DNA from: GCA-020344715 sp050115935
Lineage (GTDB): Archaea; Thermoproteota; Bathyarchaeia; Bathyarchaeales; Bathyarchaeaceae
Direction: 5' to 3'
Length of the DNA: 18,187 nucleotides
NCBI GenBank assembly: GCA_050115935.1
Contig: JASFPO010000031.1
Location: 1 to 18,187, forward strand
Position 1 is the first letter of the stretch, and the number at the start of each line of letters is the position of its first letter. A model generated the notes under the pieces. That model searched no databases. It was given only the letters and a program-made list of their open reading frames with translations, and was not told where the DNA came from. A program made the position numbers and the translations under genes. Positions 12,356-18,187 of the stretch are shown piece after piece.

Positions 12356-14104
12356 TTACTTCTTTCCTTCCTTTGATTGCTTCGGAGGTTCCATAGCGGT
12401 CTTAATGAGGATGAGCCAAGCTGCAAACTTCAGTACAGCTGAAACTATGAAGAGGTATGAACCTATGCCCAGTCCCCATGAAAGATCAACTGAACCGTAA
12501 GTATCTAATTCTGAGCTGTAGCTTCCCTGAATAGGCGATGAAGACATTTGCTCAGCTATGACTTCTGCATTTGATGATACTAATTCTTGGCCCATAGCGC
12601 CCGCAAATGCTGGCAACAATGTTGCGAGCATTGTAACAAAGAGTATTATGAGAATCACAGGAATCAGCGTGGTTATTCCGCTAACCAGGTTTTTTCTGGA
12701 TAGTTCTCTTGCTCTTTCTAGCCCTATTATGTCCAGAGCACTAAGGACAACGCTGACGAGTAATATGATTGCGAATGGGATTCCTATTCCGAATAACTGA
12801 GCGAAGCCTTGGTCAGGCTCAAGGGTGTTTATTCGAAGTCCGTTTACACCGTCTATCAGAACTAGGTCTGCTTCTCCCACAGTTTGAAGGATTTGCGTTT
12901 GAATGTTAGCACGAACAACGTACCAAGGCATAATCATTGCGAAGATGTAAATGGCAATTCCCGCTATGGCAAGAGCTATGCCGATGCCAGCTGGGCTGCG
13001 TAGTATTTTGTGAATGTTTAGCCTTCCCTCTCTTTTGCGCTTGTAGATTCTCCAGATCTTCCAGAAGCCCAGAAGAGCCACGATTGCAATGAAAATGTAT
13101 AGAAAGTAGAACACGAACCATGAAGCGTAAAACCAGTTTTGGTTGACTGCGAATGTTCCTAATCCCCAGGCAATCGGGAGGTGCCAACGCTCAGCGTTTT
13201 CGCCGAAACCAGGTGTCCTTGGGCCAGCACCGCCTCTTGCGATGTCAGCAAGCTCTTTCCAGTCGCCCCACCGACCGCCGTAATCGATCCAATCCTGAGA
13301 ATCTGGATGATTACCTACGCCAGGTTCACCTAGGAGTATCGTAGTGAGTTGAGTAGGCTGCAAGGTAAATGCAGTGCCTAAGACGTCGCTTTCAAGGCCT
13401 AGTTTGCCTTGGTAGGGGCGGAAGTAGTTGGCATGAGAGCCTAAAGCAACATAAACCTGCGGATGGTTACCGTCTTTTTCCACGTCGCTCCATGATGCTC
13501 TTTCACCAGAGAAGTGCTGTGAATACACCGCATACAATGGATTTTCTTCTGAATCCAAAACGATTTGCACCATTTCCCAGTCGCCTTCATGTTGGTTTAT
13601 GTGTCCAGGGTTGAAGGCATAAAAGATCCAGTATTGAACAACATAGTCTGGCGGGTCGCTTGTTACTCGTGCGTATATTATGTAGCCGATGCTTTCCTTT
13701 TTCTGAGTGTAGTCACTTGTTATCTCTTCATAACCGCCTAGCGTGTTATCTAGGTAGTAGGTTTCGTCCTTATATTGTGCAATGCTTTGTATCGTAGGCG
13801 AAGAATCTATTAACAAGTCATTGCCATTATCCTTCTCTTTCAGAGCAGAATTATCGATGTGATAGTTCACACTCGTTGGAAAGAACTGCTCACCATCTGC
13901 GAAAATAAGAATAGGTGTATATTTAGTAGCGAGCTCGTTTTCCTTTGAATCAGAGATTCCATCATTGTCAAAATCAACTTGAGCCCACGCTACGTTTGAG
14001 ACCAATAGTGGAGAAACCAAGACTAAAATTGAAACAGAAACAAGGAAAGGCACACATCTACGGGCTTTTTTTGACAACCTAATCACCAAATTGTTAAGAC
14101 GCAT
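12356..14104 (-). CDS. Secreted/membrane-anchored Vps62-like (DUF946) protein
   Basis: Residue numbers follow the 582-residue product of the ATG at 14104. An N-terminal signal sequence (about 15-41, ending near SNVAWA) is followed by DFDNDGISDSKE (44-55), a DxDxDG calcium-binding-type motif often found outside the cell. The extracytoplasmic domain (about 60-320) carries Vps62/DUF946 hallmarks: YWIFYAFNPGHINQHEGDWE (158-177) and VYVALGSHANYF (217-228). Five membrane segments follow (about 329-350, 370-396, 438-462, 475-502, 547-568), and the tail is lysine-rich. Function is unknown; the domain is best known in fungi and plants. A TTG one codon earlier (14107) is possible. It is divergent from an MFS transporter, but a link is not shown. 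Confidence 0.8.
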   Translation of the reverse strand: MRLNNLVIRLSKKARRCVPFLVSVSILVLVSPLLVSNVAWAQVDFDNDGISDSKENELATKYTPILIFADGEQFFPTSVNYHIDNSALKEKDNGNDLLIDSSPTIQSIAQYKDETYYLDNTLGGYEEITSDYTQKKESIGYIIYARVTSDPPDYVVQYWIFYAFNPGHINQHEGDWEMVQIVLDSEENPLYAVYSQHFSGERASWSDVEKDGNHPQVYVALGSHANYFRPYQGKLGLESDVLGTAFTLQPTQLTTILLGEPGVGNHPDSQDWIDYGGRWGDWKELADIARGGAGPRTPGFGENAERWHLPIAWGLGTFAVNQNWFYASWFVFYFLYIFIAIVALLGFWKIWRIYKRKREGRLNIHKILRSPAGIGIALAIAGIAIYIFAMIMPWYVVRANIQTQILQTVGEADLVLIDGVNGLRINTLEPDQGFAQLFGIGIPFAIILLVSVVLSALDIIGLERARELSRKNLVSGITTLIPVILIILFVTMLATLLPAFAGAMGQELVSSNAEVIAEQMSSSPIQGSYSSELDTYGSVDLSWGLGIGSYLFIVSAVLKFAAWLILIKTAMEPPKQSKEGKK

Positions 14105-14117
14105 CAATGATGAGAAG

Positions 14118-14127
14118 CATTTAAAAG
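14118..14127 (-). promoter_or_regulatory. TATA box of the Vps62-like gene
   Basis: On the minus strand CTTTTAAATG lies 13-23 bases before the ATG at 14104. The message would therefore be leaderless or nearly so. A short inverted repeat (AGTCT, 14126-14130, with AGACT, 14137-14141) abuts its upstream side. Confidence 0.45.
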
Positions 14128-14257
14128 TCTTTTGGCAGACTAAAATTATCGGTCCAATAGAGATTTGCGGGTGACGTTTCCTATGCCTATCTAACTGCCC
14201 ACTAATTTTTTACATCGGAATTCACATTACAGTCTGCGCACATTTAGGGCTGGAAGA

Positions 14258-15499
14258 TTGTTGAAAGCGGTTAAGAAGCTCAAGGAGGAGTTTTCATTCC
14301 TTCGGGGGAACATTTTGATATTGGTAGTAAGTTGGGTGATGATGGGTTTTGCCTCAACGATTCCCTCGACTTACTATTCCTTATATCTGGTGGAGCTCGG
14401 AGGCTCCGCCTTCATCATTGGTCTCATAGGATTTCTTTCCCTTATACCCTTGGCGCTGGTGCAGTTCCCCGGCGGCTATCTCGCAGACAAGAATGGAAGA
14501 AGAGAGCTCATAGTTACTATGACCTTTGGAGTCGCACTTACCTTTGTTCTCTACGCAATCGCGCCTTCATGGCATTTCATATTGATCGCAGCGATTCTGC
14601 AAAATCTCTGTTTGATCTACCAACCCGCGCTCGTTGCGATACAGCACGATTCACTGCCCCCAGAAAAACGTGGAATGGGATTCTCAACGATGATGCTCAT
14701 CAACAACATTGTCGCTGTTCTTTCACCTATGATAGCTGGTGTTCTGTTTCTTAGTTATGGCTTAACCTTCGGCGTGAGAGTCGGCTACACCATAGTTGTA
14801 ATCTCTTATTTGGCGGCTGCTGTTGTACGGATAAAGCTGAAAGAGACGTTGACCGGTGAGACTGACAAGGTTAGTTTTCGAGAGGCTATACGTAATTATC
14901 CGAAGGCTGTGAAGGAAGGTCTCAGCGTTTGGAAGGGTGTACCTCGCTCTATGCTCTACCTGTTCTTCACCTTTGCGATAGACACCTTCGCCTTCTCATT
15001 GATCGGTCCATTCATGTTACTTTATGCAACCGAAGTCCTGCAAATCATGGAATTTGAGTGGGCACTTTTGATGGCATGGTCATCGATTGTGGTCATGATT
15101 TCACTTTTGCCAAGCGGGAAACTAATCGACAAAATAGGAAGAAGGAAACCGCTACTGGTGTCGTGGCTGTTTTTCATCCCTGCCTTATGGCTTTTCATAT
15201 ATGGGGATCTGACAAGGTTGTTCATTTACTACCTGATCGTGGGAATCAGCGGTGCTTTGTACGAGCCAACTGTCTCAGCGTTGCAAGCAGACTTAGTGCC
15301 GAGGGAGAAGCGGGGAAAAATCGCTGGCAGCATGCGGTTCTTTAACGTCCTTTTATCGGGTGTAGCTCAGCTTGTGGGAGGCTTCCTGTACGATTATGTT
15401 TCACCTCAGATTCCCCTATTCTTCGCGTTAGCGGCTACCATTCCTTGTACACTGCTAGTCTTGGTTTTGGTCCAAGAACCGGAGAAAAGAGAAATCTAG
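14258..15499 (+). CDS. Major facilitator superfamily (MFS) transporter
   Basis: This 413-residue polytopic protein has the usual MFS length and about twelve hydrophobic segments arranged in two halves. The loop between segments 2 and 3 carries the MFS motif A as GGYLADKNGRR (72-82), and the second half repeats it as GKLIDKIGRRK (287-297). PPEKRGMG and PREKRGKI recur at equivalent places in each half, showing the internal duplication. It resembles multidrug or sugar-efflux type carriers, but the substrate cannot be told. Two adjacent TTG codons (14258, 14261) are the only plausible starts and no strong ribosome-binding site was seen. It lies alone, with a T-run after the stop. Confidence 0.9.
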   Translation: MLKAVKKLKEEFSFLRGNILILVVSWVMMGFASTIPSTYYSLYLVELGGSAFIIGLIGFLSLIPLALVQFPGGYLADKNGRRELIVTMTFGVALTFVLYAIAPSWHFILIAAILQNLCLIYQPALVAIQHDSLPPEKRGMGFSTMMLINNIVAVLSPMIAGVLFLSYGLTFGVRVGYTIVVISYLAAAVVRIKLKETLTGETDKVSFREAIRNYPKAVKEGLSVWKGVPRSMLYLFFTFAIDTFAFSLIGPFMLLYATEVLQIMEFEWALLMAWSSIVVMISLLPSGKLIDKIGRRKPLLVSWLFFIPALWLFIYGDLTRLFIYYLIVGISGALYEPTVSALQADLVPREKRGKIAGSMRFFNVLLSGVAQLVGGFLYDYVSPQIPLFFALAATIPCTLLVLVLVQEPEKREI

Positions 15500-15520
15500 C
15501 CTAGCTAACGCTTTGAACCC

Positions 15521-15525
15521 TTTTT
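15521..15525 (+). terminator. Oligo-T tract after the MFS gene
   Basis: CCCTTTTT occurs about 20 bases after the MFS stop codon and before the moaE promoter region. It is a plausible archaeal terminator. Confidence 0.35.
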
Positions 15526-15597
15526 AGCAAAGAATTTATTGCATCGCAACAGAGTTTAACCGCCATAGATGACTAATATCGGGGTTGAGTGAGTTTT

Positions 15598-16056
15598 ATG
15601 TCTGTTAAAGCTGGTGTTCATGAAAAGGGAACCATATCCATTTCCAGCCTGTTGGAAAGCACAAGGAAGAAGCCAGGTTTTCACAAGGTTGGTGCCATAG
15701 CCACGTTCATTGGCGTGGTCCGCGGCGAAACCAAGGAAGGCCAAACCGTGAAAGGATTGGAACTTGAAGCTTACAAGGAGAAAGCAGATGAATTGCTAGA
15801 AAACATCTGCAAGGAATTGCAAAACAAAGAGGGCATAGTTGATGTGCAGATTCATCACATGATTGGCGAGTTCTGTGTAGGCGAAGAACTGGTTTACGTT
15901 TTGGTCGCTGGAAGCCATCGTAAACACGTTTTTCCAGTTTTGGAGGAGGCTGTCGACCGCTACAAGAGGGAAGCGCCAATCTTCAAGAAAGAAACCGTAA
16001 CCAACAAGAAAGGTATCGTGAAGTCTTATTGGGTAAGTGAAGGAAAAACAGAATAA
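15598..16056 (+). CDS. moaE: Molybdopterin synthase catalytic (large) subunit MoaE
   Basis: MoaE joins sulfur carried by MoaD onto precursor Z to form molybdopterin, the cofactor of Mo and W enzymes. The 152-residue product has the expected motifs: AIATFIGVVRG with Arg42, SHRKHVF with His107-Arg108, and YKREAPIFKKE with Lys123 and Lys130. The two lysines are seven apart, like the catalytic Lys119 and Lys126 of E. coli MoaE. ATG at 15598 is used, and the GTG at 15589 is an alternative. GGGGTTGAGTGAG precedes both. No MoaD, MoaA, MoaC or MoeA gene lies nearby, so it must work with products encoded elsewhere. The N-terminal 25 residues are longer than in many homologues. Confidence 0.92.
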   Translation: MSVKAGVHEKGTISISSLLESTRKKPGFHKVGAIATFIGVVRGETKEGQTVKGLELEAYKEKADELLENICKELQNKEGIVDVQIHHMIGEFCVGEELVYVLVAGSHRKHVFPVLEEAVDRYKREAPIFKKETVTNKKGIVKSYWVSEGKTE

Positions 16057-16073
16057 ACATCGCTATGTGGTTC

Positions 16074-16078
16074 TTTTT
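16074..16078 (+). terminator. Oligo-T tract after moaE
   Basis: TTTTT lies 18 bases past the moaE stop codon in a pyrimidine-rich context. It is a plausible archaeal terminator. Confidence 0.35.
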
Positions 16079-16169
16079 CCGTCTGAATTTCCATTCATCG
16101 CCACAAGTTAGGAATATCCTTTGCAGTTCGCGCGGATAATTAGAAGCTTGAAATCGTGGTTTCTACCAA

Positions 16170-16180
16170 AAATACTTAAT
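16170..16180 (+). promoter_or_regulatory. TATA-like element of the DUF4332 gene
   Basis: AAATACTTAAT lies 36 bases before the ATG at 16216, predicting a start near 16200-16205. It argues against the in-frame ATG at 16186, which would lie upstream of the transcript start. Confidence 0.4.
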
Positions 16181-16215
16181 GATGCGTGCACCATATCTGC
16201 ATCGCCCGGAACGTG

Positions 16216-16911
16216 ATGGTTTTGGATGAAGAAGGTTTCAAGAGATATCTGAAGAAGACTGGAAGATCCGAAAGAAAAATCGAGTTTGATGTTCGTAACA
16301 TGAAGAATTTCGAAGAGTATCTGCTAAAGCACAAGAGGAAGAAGCTTGAAGAGGCAGCTCCTAATGATCTGAAAGATTTTGTGAATTGGGCCGAAGAGAC
16401 GGGACTGAAAATATGGTTGTGGGTCTTCAACCGGTACTATAGTTACAAACAAAACGATGCAATGTTTTGCGCGTTAAACGAACTATTAGGTATTCAAAGC
16501 ATGAAGACCTTAAAGCTAAAGGACTATCTGGGAGTGAATCTGCAACACGTCCAAGTACTCAACGTAAAAGGTGTTAAGACAGCCGAACAAATGCTTGATG
16601 CCGGGCGAAATAGAGAGGGCAGAGAGAAACTGGCGGAAGAGACTGCTGTCCCACCTGATTACATATTGGAGCTGGTGAAACTAGCTAACTTGTCTAGGAT
16701 ACCTGGGCTAAAGAAAAAGCGTGCAAGGCTCTATTATGATGCTGGCTTCGATACAATTGAAAAAATAGCAAAATCAGAACCCGAGGAAATGCGACAAATG
16801 CTTGCGGAATTCGTTGACCGCACAGGATTCGATGGCAACGCTCCACCAATATTCGAAGCAACCTTTACTATAAAACTCGCCAGATACCTACCAAGAATTG
16901 TCGAATACTAG
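16216..16911 (+). CDS. SAM-like N-terminal domain plus DUF4332 helix-hairpin-helix protein
   Basis: The 231-residue protein joins two apparent helical modules. Residues 1-95 resemble the core-binding (SAM-like) N-terminal domain of tyrosine recombinases: FKRYLKKTGRSERKIEF, then FEEYLLKHK, then DLKDFVNWAE. No catalytic recombinase domain follows. Residues 105-200 look like tandem helix-hairpin-helix elements of the DUF4332 type: VLNVKGVKTAEQMLDAG and LSRIPGLKKKRARLYYDAGFDTIEKIA, a pattern usually linked to non-specific DNA binding. The protein is basic and has no membrane segment. It may bind DNA structurally, but a function cannot be assigned. ATG at 16216 was chosen over 16186 because of the TATA position. 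Its neighbours are unrelated. Confidence 0.7.
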   Translation: MVLDEEGFKRYLKKTGRSERKIEFDVRNMKNFEEYLLKHKRKKLEEAAPNDLKDFVNWAEETGLKIWLWVFNRYYSYKQNDAMFCALNELLGIQSMKTLKLKDYLGVNLQHVQVLNVKGVKTAEQMLDAGRNREGREKLAEETAVPPDYILELVKLANLSRIPGLKKKRARLYYDAGFDTIEKIAKSEPEEMRQMLAEFVDRTGFDGNAPPIFEATFTIKLARYLPRIVEY

Positions 16912-16949
16912 CTCGTTGACGTTGAAACGCGCCTGCATGGCATAGACTC

Positions 16950-17483
16950 TTATTTTCGTAGGATGAATTCCCACTCACACCACACATTTGCTGGGCGCTC
17001 GCCTGGCGGGCAGATGCGGGATTCAACTTTGATATTTGGGTTAAATTCTTCAGCAAACGCTTTCAGATAGGTGAATCTAACGTTCTTGCATGGAAAAACT
17101 TCCAGTCCCTTGCGGATTCTTGTCAGTTGTGTGTGACACTTTACAACTCGGAAAATCCCTCTTTTTTCTGAGACTTCAATTTCCTTGTCTTTTTGATCTA
17201 GTGACCAACCCGTGTTTCTTAAAGCATACATCAGCGAAGGAATATCATTTTTCCTTGTCGCTAACAGAGTTTTAAGGTCTTTTGCTTCTATTTTGCCCAT
17301 AATCTTCCAGCAATTGGTGTCAATATCTGTTGCAGCTTCTGTTCCAAACGTTTTCTCTATACCTAAGAAGTAGAGGCCGTCGACCCTCCAGAGATTGCGG
17401 ATATGCAAGAAGAAAAGGTCAAGCAGTTTGTCTTTCGGCATATCCGCCAGCATTTTGTGATCTTGATCTGCTATACGGTTCAT
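16950..17483 (-). CDS. DUF6125-like cytosolic protein
   Basis: The 177-residue protein resembles the DUF6125 group, distantly like L-2-amino-thiazoline-4-carboxylate hydrolase-type proteins; this is recognition by pattern. Residues 20-50 give the typical LFFLHIRNLWRVDGLYFLGI and EKTFGTEAATDID. The C-terminal part has five cysteines in all, with KCHTQ, FPCKN, RICPPGERPAN and WCEWEF suggesting a cysteine-based ligand site or a metal site. No signal peptide is seen. ATG at 17483 has AAGGTG upstream at good spacing. A palindrome sits between the TATA box and the start. It is convergent with the DUF4332 gene and shares no obvious operon. Biochemical role is unknown. Confidence 0.7.
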   Translation of the reverse strand: MNRIADQDHKMLADMPKDKLLDLFFLHIRNLWRVDGLYFLGIEKTFGTEAATDIDTNCWKIMGKIEAKDLKTLLATRKNDIPSLMYALRNTGWSLDQKDKEIEVSEKRGIFRVVKCHTQLTRIRKGLEVFPCKNVRFTYLKAFAEEFNPNIKVESRICPPGERPANVWCEWEFILRK

Positions 17484-17497
17484 TTAGATGCACCTTA

Positions 17498-17515
17498 AGG
17501 AACTAGATAGTTCCT
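17498..17515. promoter_or_regulatory. Palindrome between TATA box and start of the DUF6125-like gene
   Basis: AGGAACTA and TAGTTCCT form perfect 8-base arms separated by GA. The site lies 15-32 bases upstream of the ATG, just downstream of the TATA element, at the expected transcription start. This is where an archaeal repressor would block polymerase. A shorter palindrome, CCTTAAGG (17493-17500), overlaps its edge. Confidence 0.5.
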
Positions 17516-17518
17516 CGA

Positions 17519-17529
17519 TTATAATAAAT
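17519..17529 (-). promoter_or_regulatory. TATA box of the DUF6125-like gene
   Basis: On the minus strand ATTTATTATAA lies 36-46 bases before the ATG at 17483, placing the transcript start near 17495-17500 and leaving a short leader containing AAGGTG. Confidence 0.5.
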
Positions 17530-17588
17530 CGTTTTCTTATCGAACTCAAGCGACTTCTCCATAAGAAGAGAATCAGGGATCTATCCTG

Positions 17589-18187
17589 TTATTCCATTTC
17601 AACGGTTGCTGGAGGCTTGGTTGTTACGTCGTAATACACAGCTGAAACGTTTCGGCAGGCTTCCAATATCCTAGAGGCTGTTTCATTCAATGTTGCCCAT
17701 GGAATCTCGGTAACTTTTGCAGTTAGGAAGTCGCTAGTTTGAATCGCTCTCAAAGCTATAACGTAAGGCTGCTTCTGAGGTGTTTCTTTTATGGCATAGA
17801 ATATCCGCGTAAAGGAAGGATTTTCTGCAACGATTTTTGCTTGTAGAGAAACCAGACGAGGTATAGGAGGGTTGTGAAGGGAACCATTTGCAGCTTGGGC
17901 TTTTATGGCTGCAATTTCACCATACAATCTTCTGCCGCTTTCTACACCTGTTGCCTTTGCCTGAAAAACCTTGATAGAAACGTTTTTCAAGGGGGCATTG
18001 AGCAGGCGTGCGGCGCTTTCTTGAAGATGCATGGTTCTTGCGTGAGAAACTGTCTTGTTGTCAAGTGTTGCAGCGAAATACTGACTTGGCTTGTGCTTGG
18101 CAAAGTTTTCTTCGACAATTGATGTTGCCTTCTTCTCAGAATCCAACTTATCTGCGTTAATCTCACCTACAACTCGAACGGACAAAC
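17589..18187 (-). CDS. guaA: GMP-synthase-like protein (GuaA/GuaAb), C-terminal part with insertion, 5'-partial
   Basis: The visible 198 or so residues are the end of a protein that continues past the right edge. The opening SVRVVGEINADKLDSEKKA matches the start of the GMP synthase dimerisation domain (family pattern RVxGEV). The end, ALRAIQTSDFLTAKV, IPWATL and YYDVTTKPPATVEME, matches the XMP-binding C-terminus (family pattern YDxTxKPPATIEWE). GMP synthase aminates XMP to GMP using ATP. From RVVGE to the end the family usually needs about 120 residues; here it takes about 195. The extra residues lie in the middle (about 45-135), so the domain is expanded. It could be true GMP synthase with a lineage insertion or a diverged paralogue. 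The ATP-pyrophosphatase part is outside the window. Confidence 0.75.
   Translation of the reverse strand, partial: LSVRVVGEINADKLDSEKKATSIVEENFAKHKPSQYFAATLDNKTVSHARTMHLQESAARLLNAPLKNVSIKVFQAKATGVESGRRLYGEIAAIKAQAANGSLHNPPIPRLVSLQAKIVAENPSFTRIFYAIKETPQKQPYVIALRAIQTSDFLTAKVTEIPWATLNETASRILEACRNVSAVYYDVTTKPPATVEME

Noticed and set aside
14332..14754. 140-codon frame inside the MFS gene
   Set aside because: Shifted frame of the transporter; the MFS frame carries the motif A repeats.
15707..15979. 90-codon minus-strand frame opposite moaE
   Set aside because: Antisense to the conserved MoaE active-site region; no independent support.
1..18187. CRISPR arrays, insertion sequences, integrase or toxin-antitoxin modules
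   Set aside because: No regularly spaced direct repeats, no transposase motif and no recognisable toxin pair were seen on either strand.

Overview
The window looks archaeal, and most likely from an uncultured TACK-type lineage such as Bathyarchaeota. The domain call rests on an eL42 (L44e) zinc-ribbon ribosomal protein, a SPOUT methyltransferase directly upstream of uL3-uL4-uL23, and AT-rich TATA boxes about 25 bases before predicted transcript starts with short leaders. TTG and GTG starts are common. The lineage call is an impression and was not tested. Genes on both strands form short transcription units, and no integrase, IS element, CRISPR array or tRNA was recognised.

Layout. Positions 1-926 hold the 3' part of an M29 metallo-aminopeptidase, followed by eL42 (1000-1299). 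Then come about 460 bases with no convincing gene (1300-1758), lying between two convergent genes and containing long-range complementary segments. A minus-strand pair follows (2945-1759): an ArsR-like winged-helix regulator and an overlapping unknown protein. A shared promoter region separates it from the plus-strand unit of SPOUT methyltransferase, uL3, uL4 and uL23 (3095-6118). The usual next gene, uL2, is missing. Instead a DapB-like/2,4-diaminopentanoate-dehydrogenase-like oxidoreductase follows (6211-7236), with a perfect palindrome at its promoter. It converges on a minus-strand hydantoinase/oxoprolinase pair, hyuA-hyuB (11180-7367).

The second half is an accessory and envelope region. 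A small secreted Arg- and Cys-rich protein (minus, 11624-11319) is divergent from a two-TM, membrane-anchored winged-helix regulator (plus, 11758-12270). Overlapping GAAAC/GTTTC palindromes lie in the shared promoter region. Next is a secreted or membrane-anchored Vps62-like protein with five C-terminal membrane segments (minus), divergent from an MFS transporter (plus). Then come a lone MoaE (molybdopterin synthase large subunit), a SAM-like plus DUF4332 helix-hairpin-helix protein, a DUF6125-like Cys-containing protein (minus), and at the right edge the C-terminal part of a GMP-synthase-like protein with an apparent insertion in its dimerisation domain (minus).

The items most worth a second look are the possible structured RNA at about 1311-1632, the operator-like palindromes at four promoters, the expanded GuaA C-terminal domain, the secreted Cys/Arg-rich protein with its membrane-anchored regulator, and the Vps62-like membrane protein. 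No complete new defence or mobile system was recognised.
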